Positions 8,124 to 13,755 are shown, counted from the stretch's first letter. The stretch: DNA of 23,458 bases from a virus (IMGVR_UViG_3300048672_000059:1-23458), one strand, 5' to 3'. Notes: generated by a model from the sequence alone, not told the origin. Translations and numbers: made by a program.

Positions 8124-8174
8124 GTTTTCCTCGCGAAAAAAACAAGGACTATAATGAGACCCCTATCAAGGAGA
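8124..8174 (+). repeat. 51-bp direct repeat, copy B (promoter cassette)
   Basis: The partner of 7783-7833, differing at three positions. It starts immediately after the first palindromic terminator's T tract and ends with the ribosome binding site of the 8181 gene. Confidence 0.9.
8130..8164 (+). promoter_or_regulatory. Promoter, copy 3 of the TATAATGAGACC family
   Basis: TATAAT (8150-8155) followed by GAGACCCCT (8156-8164), with CTCGC at 8130-8134, exactly 20 nt upstream of the -10 box. It drives the 58-residue membrane protein at 8181. Confidence 0.7.
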
Positions 8175-8180
8175 GCTAAA

Positions 8181-8357
8181 ATGGAAAACAACACTGTCGT
8201 TACCGTTGCAGCCACTGCCGTTGGAGTTGTCGTCACCGAGATCGTTACTGTTCTTGTTGTCGCCAAACTTAACCGGTATTGGATGAACCGTCGTAGCGCC
8301 AAAGCTGCCGCCCAGGAACAAGCCGACTATGAAGCCAGCCTCAACACCGCTGAGTAA
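8181..8357 (+). CDS. Small single-helix membrane protein
   Basis: A 58-residue protein with CAAGGAGAG 7 nt before ATG at 8181. An earlier in-frame ATG at 8154 overlaps the promoter -10 box and is rejected. Residues about 5-29 are a Val/Ala/Thr-rich transmembrane helix, then K-L-N-R-Y-W-M-N-R-R, a basic-aromatic membrane-anchoring segment, and a charged tail rich in Ala, Gln and Glu. Function unknown. It is enclosed by promoter copy 3 and the second palindromic terminator. Confidence 0.78.
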   Translation: MENNTVVTVAATAVGVVVTEIVTVLVVAKLNRYWMNRRSAKAAAQEQADYEASLNTAE

Positions 8358-8365
8358 TACACTCA

Positions 8366-8398
8366 ACTATAATACCCTAACACGGTATTATAGTTTTT
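8366..8398 (+). terminator. Palindromic terminator, copy 2
   Basis: A perfect 11-bp stem ACTATAATACC (8366-8376) and GGTATTATAGT (8384-8394), loop CTAACAC, then TTTTT. Stem and loop are identical to copy 1. The T tract runs almost straight into the AGGAG ribosome binding site of the next gene at 8416, so it could attenuate that gene or mark the start of a separate unit. Confidence 0.85.
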
Positions 8399-8415
8399 CT
8401 TTTTAGGAGAATTCG

Positions 8416-8628
8416 ATGCTATATTGGATTCAGGTTGCCTTGGTGTCTACCTTTCTACTCGGTTCCACACTCTTTCTATTTGGTTCTATTGTCCTTATTC
8501 ACCATAAACTCCCTGAATTCAAGCAGCGTCGACGTGATAAGCGTATTATGAAGTTGGCGGAGGAATATCGGAATGGACTTTCGCAGTATTACACAAAAGT
8601 TCCAGCATCTCGTCATAGAAAACTCTAA
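8416..8628 (+). CDS. Small membrane protein with basic tail
   Basis: A 70-residue protein with TTAGGAGA 7 nt before ATG. Residues about 5-30 are a long hydrophobic helix, followed by a very basic cytoplasmic segment (F-K-Q-R-R-R-D-K-R) and a short tail ending in R-H-R-K-L. No family recognised. Its 3' end overlaps the DUF6353 gene by 56 nt, which suggests coupled translation. No clear promoter lies between the terminator and this gene. TATTAT in the terminator's right arm (8386-8391) could serve as a -10 box, but that is a guess. Confidence 0.75.
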   Translation: MLYWIQVALVSTFLLGSTLFLFGSIVLIHHKLPEFKQRRRDKRIMKLAEEYRNGLSQYYTKVPASRHRKL

Positions 8629-9313
8629 TACTACACTGACTGCTATTGGTGTAGCTGGAGTAGTGGTCACAAGTTTCCTGACTGCGAAAGGAACTTTCAA
8701 AGCTGCGGCTAAATTGCAGGAAGAAAACCTCGACGAACTAACTACTAAGGAAGTGGTCGAACTTGTTTGGACGGATTATGTACCAGCCGTTTCCGCAGGT
8801 CTTGTCACTTGTGCTGCTATCATATTTGCTGATCGGATTGGTAGCAGAAGGGCTGCAGCACTTGCAGCAGCGTACACGATAACCGATCGTGCATTTGTCG
8901 ATTACCGTGAGAAGATCATAGCTAAGATAGGTCCGAAGCAAGAAGAAGTAATTCGCTCTGAAATTGCACGAGATCGGATTGAGAGATCTAAAACAGAAGT
9001 TATCATCTCTTCCGGAGGAGATGTTCTCTGTTACGATTCTTTCACAGGTCGAACTTTCATGAGCGATATGGAGACCCTACGTAAGGCTGAGAACCGAATT
9101 AATCACGATCTTCTCACCGACATGTACGCCTCTTTGTCTGATTTTTATGATTTAGTAGGACTACCCCATACGTCATATTCTGACGAAGTGGGATGGAATG
9201 CTGATAGACTCCTCGAACTAAGATTCTCCGCAGTACTCTGCGACGGGGATCGACCTTGTATTAATATCGAATTCAACGTAACCCCTGTTAAACATTTCAA
9301 TCATCTCGGTTAA
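8573..9313 (+). CDS. DUF6353 family membrane protein, paralogue 1
   Basis: A 246-residue protein with GGAGGA at 8559-8564 before ATG. Two membrane helices are visible (about residues 20-38 and 70-90), followed by A-L-A-A-A-Y-T-I-T-D-R-A-F-V-D-Y-R-E-K and a soluble domain. Near the C-terminus it has M-Y-A-S-L-S-D-F-Y-D-L-V-G-L and V-G-W-N. These landmarks fit the DUF6353 family of phage membrane proteins. The 12194-13081 gene carries the same landmarks in the same order, so the two are divergent paralogues. The role of the family is unknown. It overlaps the preceding small membrane gene and is followed closely by another. Confidence 0.78.
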   Translation: MDFRSITQKFQHLVIENSNTTLTAIGVAGVVVTSFLTAKGTFKAAAKLQEENLDELTTKEVVELVWTDYVPAVSAGLVTCAAIIFADRIGSRRAAALAAAYTITDRAFVDYREKIIAKIGPKQEEVIRSEIARDRIERSKTEVIISSGGDVLCYDSFTGRTFMSDMETLRKAENRINHDLLTDMYASLSDFYDLVGLPHTSYSDEVGWNADRLLELRFSAVLCDGDRPCINIEFNVTPVKHFNHLG

Positions 9314-9339
9314 ATAACCAGAAAAGGAATCGTATTATT

Positions 9340-9552
9340 ATGGCTACCAAGACCTCTGCCGTTGAGACTGTTGTTGAAGCTACTGTCGACGCTACCGAAG
9401 AGCTCGTTGCGACTACCGGACCTGTCAACCTGAAGGTGGCTGCTGGAATCGCCGCGGGTGTTCTGCTGTTGGGTGCGACCTCGTTCGCTATCTACAAGAT
9501 CCGTAAGAACAAGCGCGCTGCTGCAGTTGCGGAGGAAACTGTTGAAGCTTAA
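9340..9552 (+). CDS. Small single-helix membrane protein
   Basis: A 70-residue protein with AAAGGAA before ATG. The N-terminal third is rich in Thr, Val, Ala and Glu and is hydrophilic. Residues about 32-51 are a Gly/Ala/Leu-rich transmembrane helix. Then Y-K-I-R-K-N-K-R provides a basic anchor, and the tail is acidic. No family recognised. Its codon usage is richer in G and C than its neighbours. Its last 11 nt overlap the start of the following TTG-initiated gene, and its GGAGG near the end serves that gene. Confidence 0.75.
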   Translation: MATKTSAVETVVEATVDATEELVATTGPVNLKVAAGIAAGVLLLGATSFAIYKIRKNKRAAAVAEETVEA

Positions 9553-9736
9553 GTGTATAGATCACGACAGACGAGTTATTAGTGGAGCAGGACATTTCAT
9601 TCATCGCACCGGAGACGGTACTGTTTGTAATTCCTGCTTCGCTTCAATCGGAGATTCGGTTTACACATTTGTCCGTGACAAGACCGGTTATGCTCTCGGT
9701 CTGATCAAGCGAGGCGGATTTTACGTTGTTGAGTAA
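9542..9736 (+). CDS. Zinc-ribbon-like small protein with TTG start
   Basis: A 64-residue protein. There is no plausible ATG or GTG, but TTG at 9542 lies 6 nt after a perfect GGAGG (9531-9535), inside the end of the previous gene. C5-x2-H8 and C29-x2-C32 form a likely zinc-binding set, with extra histidines at 18 and 21. The rest is a small beta-rich domain (S-V-Y-T-F-V-R-D-K, G-x-Y-A-L-G). It overlaps the next gene by 11 nt. Function unknown; nucleic-acid or protein binding would fit the fold type. Confidence 0.62.
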   Translation: MKLKCIDHDRRVISGAGHFIHRTGDGTVCNSCFASIGDSVYTFVRDKTGYALGLIKRGGFYVVE

Positions 9737-10268
9737 AGAAATCACATACGAGGATCTCGAGGGTAACCCAGTTACTGAGACCTTCTATTTTCATCTTAGC
9801 AAGGCTGAGATTGCCGAACTGGAACTTGAACACGACGGTGGTCTTCATGACTATCTTCAGGCGATTGTGAATGCTTCGAACACTAAGGCTATCCTTGTCG
9901 TCTTTAAGGAGATCATTTCTCGCTGCGTGGGACGTCGGAGTGCTGACGGAAAACGTTTTCTTAAGGATGAAATTCACACGCAAGAGTTTATGAGTTCTGA
10001 AGCATACTCGGAACTCTTTGTCGAATTCCTGAGAAATCCTGAACTCTTCGTCGCATTCATCAACGGTATCATTCCTAAGGGACTTCGGGAAAAGATTTCT
10101 GAAACTCCGACGCCTATCGTCGAGGTTGAGACTTCCCCAAAACCCCTTAACGCTATTCCTTCTTGGATGGCTGAAGGCCGTGAACCGACTAGGCAGGAAC
10201 TTGAGGACACACCTCAGGAAATGCTTATGGCGCATCTGCGTGGAATGAACGCGGTTTCTAACAAGTAA
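9726..10268 (+). CDS. Tail assembly chaperone-like protein
   Basis: A 180-residue soluble protein, start TTG at 9726 (or 9729) overlapping the upstream stop; GAGG lies at 9711-9714. The pattern Y-F-H-L-S-K-A-E-I-A-E-L-E, then F-K-E-I-I-S-R-C-V-G-x-R-S-x-D-G-K-R-F, then F-M-S-S-E-A-Y-S-E-L-F and F-I-N-G-I-I-P is familiar from Gram-positive siphovirus tail assembly chaperones. The C-terminal W-M-A-E-G-R-E-P-T-R-Q-E-L segment also recurs in that group. Such genes normally precede the tape measure gene and use a frameshift. Here the gene is about 6 kb downstream of it, and no convincing slippery site or long second frame follows. The call is from recalled patterns. Confidence 0.6.
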   Translation: MLSKEITYEDLEGNPVTETFYFHLSKAEIAELELEHDGGLHDYLQAIVNASNTKAILVVFKEIISRCVGRRSADGKRFLKDEIHTQEFMSSEAYSELFVEFLRNPELFVAFINGIIPKGLREKISETPTPIVEVETSPKPLNAIPSWMAEGREPTRQELEDTPQEMLMAHLRGMNAVSNK

Positions 10269-10278
10269 ACTTTATTCC

Positions 10279-10399
10279 GATATTGAGGGGATTGCGAGTT
10301 CGAGAGATAGGCGAGGGGTCTCCTGTCTCTTGGACTTTTCCGGACGCTAATCTTAAACGACAGCCGCAGGGTCCCGAGCCAACATGCGCCCTCAATATC
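10279..10399 (+). ncRNA. Candidate structured RNA closed by an 11-bp helix
   Basis: Between two genes, GATATTGAGGG (10279-10289) pairs perfectly with CCCTCAATATC (10389-10399). Inside, AGAGATAGG (10303-10311) pairs with CCTGTCTCT (10322-10330) with one G-U pair and a 10-nt loop. A weaker GGAC (10342-10345)/GTCC (10371-10374) pairing is also possible, so the shape could be a branched RNA of about 120 nt. It ends 24 nt before the next ATG. No tRNA features, promoter or T tract were found. It may be a leader of the 10423 gene, a processed RNA or a separate RNA. Confidence 0.5.
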
Positions 10400-10422
10400 A
10401 TATATACCTAAGGAGTTTTATA

Positions 10423-10611
10423 ATGGGTAGATCAGACCTACTAATTAAAAAGAGTAATAGTAGTCAAGTCACTAGTGGTAGTCCATTTGTGATTATTACT
10501 TATATTAAAATGCATATCAACAAATCGAATTACTCAAGGTACGAAGTTATTTCTGGTAACGACACGGTCAGTATCAGCGACTATATAAAGAAGCATAAGA
10601 GTCTCTGGTAA
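10423..10611 (+). CDS. Small protein, tandem family member 1
   Basis: A 62-residue protein with AAGGAG before ATG at 10423; an in-frame ATG at 10384 lies inside the structured region and lacks an SD. It shares a skeleton with the next two genes: a Gly near residue 19, a helix ending in Y-I-K, an (Y/F)-x-V-x-x-G turn, then S-I-x-D-Y-I near the end. No known family recognised. It is Ser/Asn/Lys-rich and predicted soluble. The TATAAT overlapping its start codon is not used as promoter evidence. Confidence 0.7.
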   Translation: MGRSDLLIKKSNSSQVTSGSPFVIITYIKMHINKSNYSRYEVISGNDTVSISDYIKKHKSLW

Positions 10612-10651
10612 GTAGTGTTATCTTATATTCCAATGATGAAAGAAGTAGGAA

Positions 10652-10837
10652 ATGTATCTGGATGCTGTTCTTAATGGAGAAAACTACTCGGTAATTTTTA
10701 ATGGTCGTCGCGAAGCCACGATAGCCTTTATCAAGGCGCGTATGGATGACGAAGAAATCATGAAGGCTCTTGTTTGTATTGGCGAGAACATGCGGCTCTT
10801 CACTATCGAAGAATATCTGAATATTTACGCGAGGTAA
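10652..10837 (+). CDS. Small protein, tandem family member 2
   Basis: A 61-residue acidic protein with GTAGGAA before ATG. It has the same order of landmarks as its neighbours: N-G-R-R-E-A, a helix with A-F-I-K-A-R, a V-C-I-G turn, then T-I-E-E-Y-L-x-I-Y. Identity with the other two is low, so paralogy rests on spacing and pattern. Its stop is 2 nt before the next start, and GAGG of its own last codons provides the SD for that gene. Function unknown. Confidence 0.7.
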   Translation: MYLDAVLNGENYSVIFNGRREATIAFIKARMDDEEIMKALVCIGENMRLFTIEEYLNIYAR

Positions 10838-10839
10838 AA

Positions 10840-11013
10840 ATGAAAGATAGAGTTCTTGATTCTAATCGTAAACGTCTCTACACTGGTGACCGATCAGATG
10901 TAAAGAAATGGTTGAAAGAGAACCGAGATCGACCGGATTTCGACAAATTTGATGTTCTTCTTGGCGACAAGTTGATCACAGTTCGGGTCGCAGTATATTT
11001 GAGGAAATACTAA
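10840..11013 (+). CDS. Small protein, tandem family member 3
   Basis: A 57-residue protein starting at ATG 10840, directly behind the preceding gene. Landmarks are T-G-D-R-S-D-V-K-K-W-L-K, then F-D-V-L-L-G-D-K, then V-R-V-A-V-Y-L-R-K-Y. These align in order with the two upstream genes, so the three look like tandem duplicates that have diverged. It is highly charged, with basic and acidic residues mixed. Function unknown. Promoter copy 4 begins immediately after its stop. Confidence 0.7.
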   Translation: MKDRVLDSNRKRLYTGDRSDVKKWLKENRDRPDFDKFDVLLGDKLITVRVAVYLRKY

Positions 11014-11048
11014 ATCGCACAATTAACATGTGTTATAATGAGACCTCT
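11014..11048 (+). promoter_or_regulatory. Promoter, copy 4 of the TATAATGAGACC family
   Basis: TATAAT (11034-11039) is followed by GAGACCTCT (11040-11048), one base different from copies 1-3. ATCGC lies 20 nt upstream of the -10 box, in register with CTCGC of the other copies. Otherwise the spacer is unrelated, so the conserved bases stand out as functional. Confidence 0.65.
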
Positions 11049-11060
11049 GAAAGGACTAAA

Positions 11061-11357
11061 ATGAAACTTCCTAAATTTGACCTCAGTAATATCGACAAGA
11101 AAGCAGTCGCCAAGGCTGCTATCGGCATCGTTGTTAGTGCAGGAGTAAGCAAGATCATCACGGGAATCATTGAGACCAATGTTGACTCAGTAAACGCGAA
11201 AGACCGACTCGCAGTTGCTGCAGCCAAAGTTGCAATCACTGGTATCCTCGTGGTGGCATGCAAGAAATACACCGACAATCTTGTCGATAGCGCCATCGAA
11301 GGCTATCAGACTATTGCTGCTGGGATTGAAGAAGCTACCACCCTCGAAGACATCTAA
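11061..11357 (+). CDS. Small membrane protein
   Basis: A 98-residue protein starting at ATG 11061 after AAAGGA. Residues about 16-33 (A-V-A-K-A-A-I-G-I-V-V-S-A-G-V) form a first hydrophobic segment and about 56-74 (V-A-A-A-K-V-A-I-T-G-I-L-V-V-A) a second. The N-terminus is basic and the C-terminus acidic. No family recognised. Like the genes at 7421, 7838 and 8181 it sits alone between a TATAATGAGACC promoter and a hairpin terminator, so the four probably belong to one regulon. Confidence 0.75.
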   Translation: MKLPKFDLSNIDKKAVAKAAIGIVVSAGVSKIITGIIETNVDSVNAKDRLAVAAAKVAITGILVVACKKYTDNLVDSAIEGYQTIAAGIEEATTLEDI

Positions 11358-11362
11358 ATAAA

Positions 11363-11392
11363 ACTATTAGGCCAACACGGCCTTTTAGTTTT
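11363..11392 (+). terminator. Hairpin terminator with AACAC loop
   Basis: ACTATTAGGCC (11363-11373) pairs with GGCCTTTTAGT (11379-11389) with two internal mismatches and an AACAC loop, followed by TTTT. It resembles the two palindromic terminators at 8091 and 8366 in the ACTAT start, the AACAC loop and the TTTAGT/TATAGT end, as if derived from one ancestor. Confidence 0.75.
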
Positions 11393-11411
11393 GCGAAAAT
11401 AGGGGAAGCAG

Positions 11412-12047
11412 ATGGATGATTTCCCAGGAAATTCCCATGAACGTCGTCAAGCAGTACGTTCCGAACCAGAGGATACTGCAACAAAGAAAGTAGAACGAGT
11501 CACAAAGGGCGTAGCTAAAAAAGCTCGCAAAAGTCTAGGTAAGAAATTTCTAGAAGTATTTGTTGGTGGGGACGCCAAGGGCGTTATCGAATATATTCTT
11601 GTGGACGTGCTCATTCCAGCATTGAAAGATGCGCTTGTAGACGCTGCGACCCAGGGTATCGAGCGTACTTTGTTTGGAGACTCTCGACAAAATCGTAGGC
11701 CTTCGAACTCTTATCGACAGCCAACTAACTATAGTAGTTATAGTCGATCCTATAACCAACCGCAACCAAGACGAGAAGAACCTAGGCGTAACGCTAGACC
11801 ACCATCATCTTCGTACACAGATCTCGTACTTCCATCTCGGGCAGATGCCGACGAAGTACTTGAGAGGATGTATGACCTGATCGACAAGTACGGCAAGGCT
11901 ACTGTTGCTGACTTGTATGAATTGACCGGGATCAGTTCACAGTTCACAGATCAAAAGTGGGGTTGGGAGATCCTAGACGGTAACCAAATTCGCCGCGTAC
12001 CAGAAGGTTATCTTCTCGACCTACCCAGACCAGAAGCTCTAAACTAA
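11412..12047 (+). CDS. Conserved Gram-positive phage protein (MDDFPGNS type)
   Basis: A 211-residue protein with a basic N-terminal region (K-G-V-A-K-K-A-R-K-S), a hydrophobic middle (Y-I-L-V-D-V-L-I-P-A-L-K-D-A-L, about residues 61-75), a low-complexity Arg/Ser/Tyr/Gln/Pro linker at about 92-135, and a C-terminal globular part. That part contains R-A-D-A-D-E-V-L-E-R-M, then A-T-V-A-D-L-Y-E-L-T-G and D-x-K-W-G-W. N-terminus, linker and winged-helix-like end recur in many Gram-positive phages as a hypothetical protein. A membrane- or DNA-associated role is possible; I know of no function. SD is AGGGGAAG. Confidence 0.78.
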   Translation: MDDFPGNSHERRQAVRSEPEDTATKKVERVTKGVAKKARKSLGKKFLEVFVGGDAKGVIEYILVDVLIPALKDALVDAATQGIERTLFGDSRQNRRPSNSYRQPTNYSSYSRSYNQPQPRREEPRRNARPPSSSYTDLVLPSRADADEVLERMYDLIDKYGKATVADLYELTGISSQFTDQKWGWEILDGNQIRRVPEGYLLDLPRPEALN

Positions 12048-12051
12048 AGTC

Positions 12052-12231
12052 ATGAACAATAGAGAACTTCTCAAAAATTATTATCGAGGCGTTAAATGGG
12101 CTCGTCAAGTAGACCGTATGTCTGACGCGCAAGTATACGCCGTTCTATGTAGACTGAGAAGTGCTACTAAACCCAATCGGGAGTTGAAAACAAATGAGCC
12201 TTGTAAATCTCAAGAATGCAGTAACAAGTAA
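12052..12231 (+). CDS. Short basic protein overlapping the DUF6353 gene
   Basis: A 59-residue protein starting 4 nt after the previous stop and running 38 nt into the following gene in another frame. N-N-R-E-L-L-K-N-Y-Y-R-G-V-K-W-A-R-Q-V, then R-M-S-D-A-Q-V-Y-A-V at 22-31 is a compact two-helix pattern I associate with small phage proteins next to DUF6353 genes. It has two Cys near the end. The SD is poor (AAAG), so translation may depend on coupling. Function unknown. Confidence 0.62.
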   Translation: MNNRELLKNYYRGVKWARQVDRMSDAQVYAVLCRLRSATKPNRELKTNEPCKSQECSNK

Positions 12232-13081
12232 GTTCGCACTGAATCTACTTAAGATCAGGAAGGCCAGCCCGACACTAATGTTTGTTGGTGGCGTAGTAGG
12301 TATTGGTGCTACCGTGTATCTGGCTTGCCGCGCTACGCTTCGGGTTGAAGAAACTATCGAGGAAGCCCGGACCGAGATCGAATTCGTCAAGACCACAGAT
12401 TACGACGAAGATCTCGATCGCACCAAGGATCTCTACTATGTCTATGGTAAGTCGTTCGCTTCCTTCGCCAAGTTGTTCGGTCCGCCAGTAATTCTTGGCG
12501 TTACTTCTATCGCGATGTTGACCGGTTCGCATGTCATTCTGCACCGTCGTAATCTGGCTGTTACCGCGGCTTACGCGGCTCTTGACAAGGGTTTCAAGCA
12601 GTACCGTTCTCGGGTTTCTGAGAAGTATGGTGCTGTCGAGGACCAGACTCTTCGCCATGGTCTCGTGGATAAGACTATTGTTGAGGAAACTGAAACTGGA
12701 CCAGTAACCCGAACCGTTAAGGTTCCCGGTAAGAATGCTCCGTCGATCTATGCTAAGATCTTCGACGAGAATAACCGAAACTGGAATCGTCACCCGTCAT
12801 ACAACCAAATCTTCATTCAGTGCCAACAGAATTATGCTAACGACCTTCTTCGTGCCCGTGGTCATGTTACTCTGAATGAGGTGTATGATCTCCTTGGTAT
12901 GGATCGTACCAAGGAAGGATTCGTTGTTGGGTGGGTAAATAACTCAGTCGAGGGAGATGGTTATATCGACTTTGGCGTGTTCTCTGGCGATACTTTCATG
13001 GGCCAGCAATTTGCTAATGGCGACGAGAAGTCGGTGTGGCTGGACTTCAACGTCGACGGCGTTATCTACGACAAGATCTGA
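12194..13081 (+). CDS. DUF6353 family membrane protein, paralogue 2
   Basis: A 295-residue protein with CGGGAG before ATG. Two membrane helices lie at about residues 28-46 and 95-115. Then comes L-A-V-T-A-A-Y-A-A-L-D-K-G-F-K-Q-Y-R, matching the A-A-Y-x-x-x-D-x-x-F-x-x-Y-R pattern of the 8573 gene. Later it has V-T-L-N-E-V-Y-D-L-L-G-M and V-V-G-W-V, and ends in W-L-D-F-N-V-D-G. It is longer than paralogue 1 by an insertion near residues 155-195. DUF6353 function is unknown; the two copies probably act at the cytoplasmic membrane. The helices precede a large cytoplasmic or extracellular domain; orientation cannot be settled by eye. Confidence 0.8.
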   Translation: MSLVNLKNAVTSKFALNLLKIRKASPTLMFVGGVVGIGATVYLACRATLRVEETIEEARTEIEFVKTTDYDEDLDRTKDLYYVYGKSFASFAKLFGPPVILGVTSIAMLTGSHVILHRRNLAVTAAYAALDKGFKQYRSRVSEKYGAVEDQTLRHGLVDKTIVEETETGPVTRTVKVPGKNAPSIYAKIFDENNRNWNRHPSYNQIFIQCQQNYANDLLRARGHVTLNEVYDLLGMDRTKEGFVVGWVNNSVEGDGYIDFGVFSGDTFMGQQFANGDEKSVWLDFNVDGVIYDKI

Positions 13082-13090
13082 GGAATCAAG

Positions 13091-13753
13091 ATGCCGAAAT
13101 TCACAACTGTTCTAGGAGTTTCGGCTCTGGTTCTTACTAGTTTCGTTGCAGGATTTATCCTTTCGAAGCGGTATGAGGACGACTTCGAATCCTTCGACGA
13201 GCCGAGTGAGCCAGAGACGGACGTACGGAATATCACTGTTACTCCGGAAGATATCAATCCGCCTTATGTTTCGAAGTATTACAGTTCTCCAGAGGAAATG
13301 GCCGCTAAGGTTATCCCTGGGTACAATGGAGCTGTAAAACCTCGCGAGGACAAGCAGTACAAGAAGGTTGTTTATCAATACCAACAGCCGGTAACACCCC
13401 CGGAACACCGAGACTTGTATAAAGAACTTCTCAGCGAAAGATCTCTCGACCCGGATTTCTCACAAGACGCTGTACATGACCCCCGTGTAATTAGCGTCAA
13501 AGAGTATTTCGACGACAAATCGAGTTACGAGAAAGTAACCGTGACTTGGTATGAAGGGGATTCTGTTCTGACGGATCAGGACGACGCCGTCGTAGAGGAA
13601 TTCGTTGTTGCTATCGGAGAGGGAAACCTCTTGTTCGGTCACGACAGCGAAGACCCTAATGTTGTATATGTCAGGAACGATCGTCTATCGACTGACTATG
13701 AGGTTGTTCGCAGCGAGGGTAGTTATCGAGTCGATGTTCTAGGACTTGATTAA
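13091..13753 (+). CDS. Membrane-anchored conserved phage protein
   Basis: A 220-residue protein with TGAGGAAT before ATG. Residues about 5-25 are one N-terminal transmembrane helix, then a disordered acidic linker rich in Glu, Pro and Asp to about residue 120. The C-terminal domain has V-I-S-V-K-E-Y-F, V-T-W-Y-E-G-D, L-F-G-H-D-S-E-D-P-N-V-V-Y-V-R-N-D-R-L and D-Y-E-V. That last block recurs in conserved phage proteins located beside DUF6353 genes. No enzyme motif is visible. It probably works with its neighbours at the membrane, an inference from gene order. Confidence 0.75.
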   Translation: MPKFTTVLGVSALVLTSFVAGFILSKRYEDDFESFDEPSEPETDVRNITVTPEDINPPYVSKYYSSPEEMAAKVIPGYNGAVKPREDKQYKKVVYQYQQPVTPPEHRDLYKELLSERSLDPDFSQDAVHDPRVISVKEYFDDKSSYEKVTVTWYEGDSVLTDQDDAVVEEFVVAIGEGNLLFGHDSEDPNVVYVRNDRLSTDYEVVRSEGSYRVDVLGLD

Positions 13754-13755
13754 CT

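Noticed and set aside
10255-10383. Programmed frameshift extending the tail-chaperone-like protein
   Set aside because: The -1 frame is closed by TAA at 10259 and the +1 frame runs about 30 codons without a slippery heptamer; no protein similarity is visible.
10290-10388. tRNA or tmRNA gene in the structured gap
   Set aside because: No acceptor stem, no anticodon arm and no T-arm consensus; the closing helix is 11 bp and the internal hairpin has a 10-nt loop.
10418-10425. TATAAT at the start codon of the 10423 gene
   Set aside because: It overlaps the ATG and lacks the GAGACC and TCGC parts of the repeated promoters; a leader could not precede the start codon.
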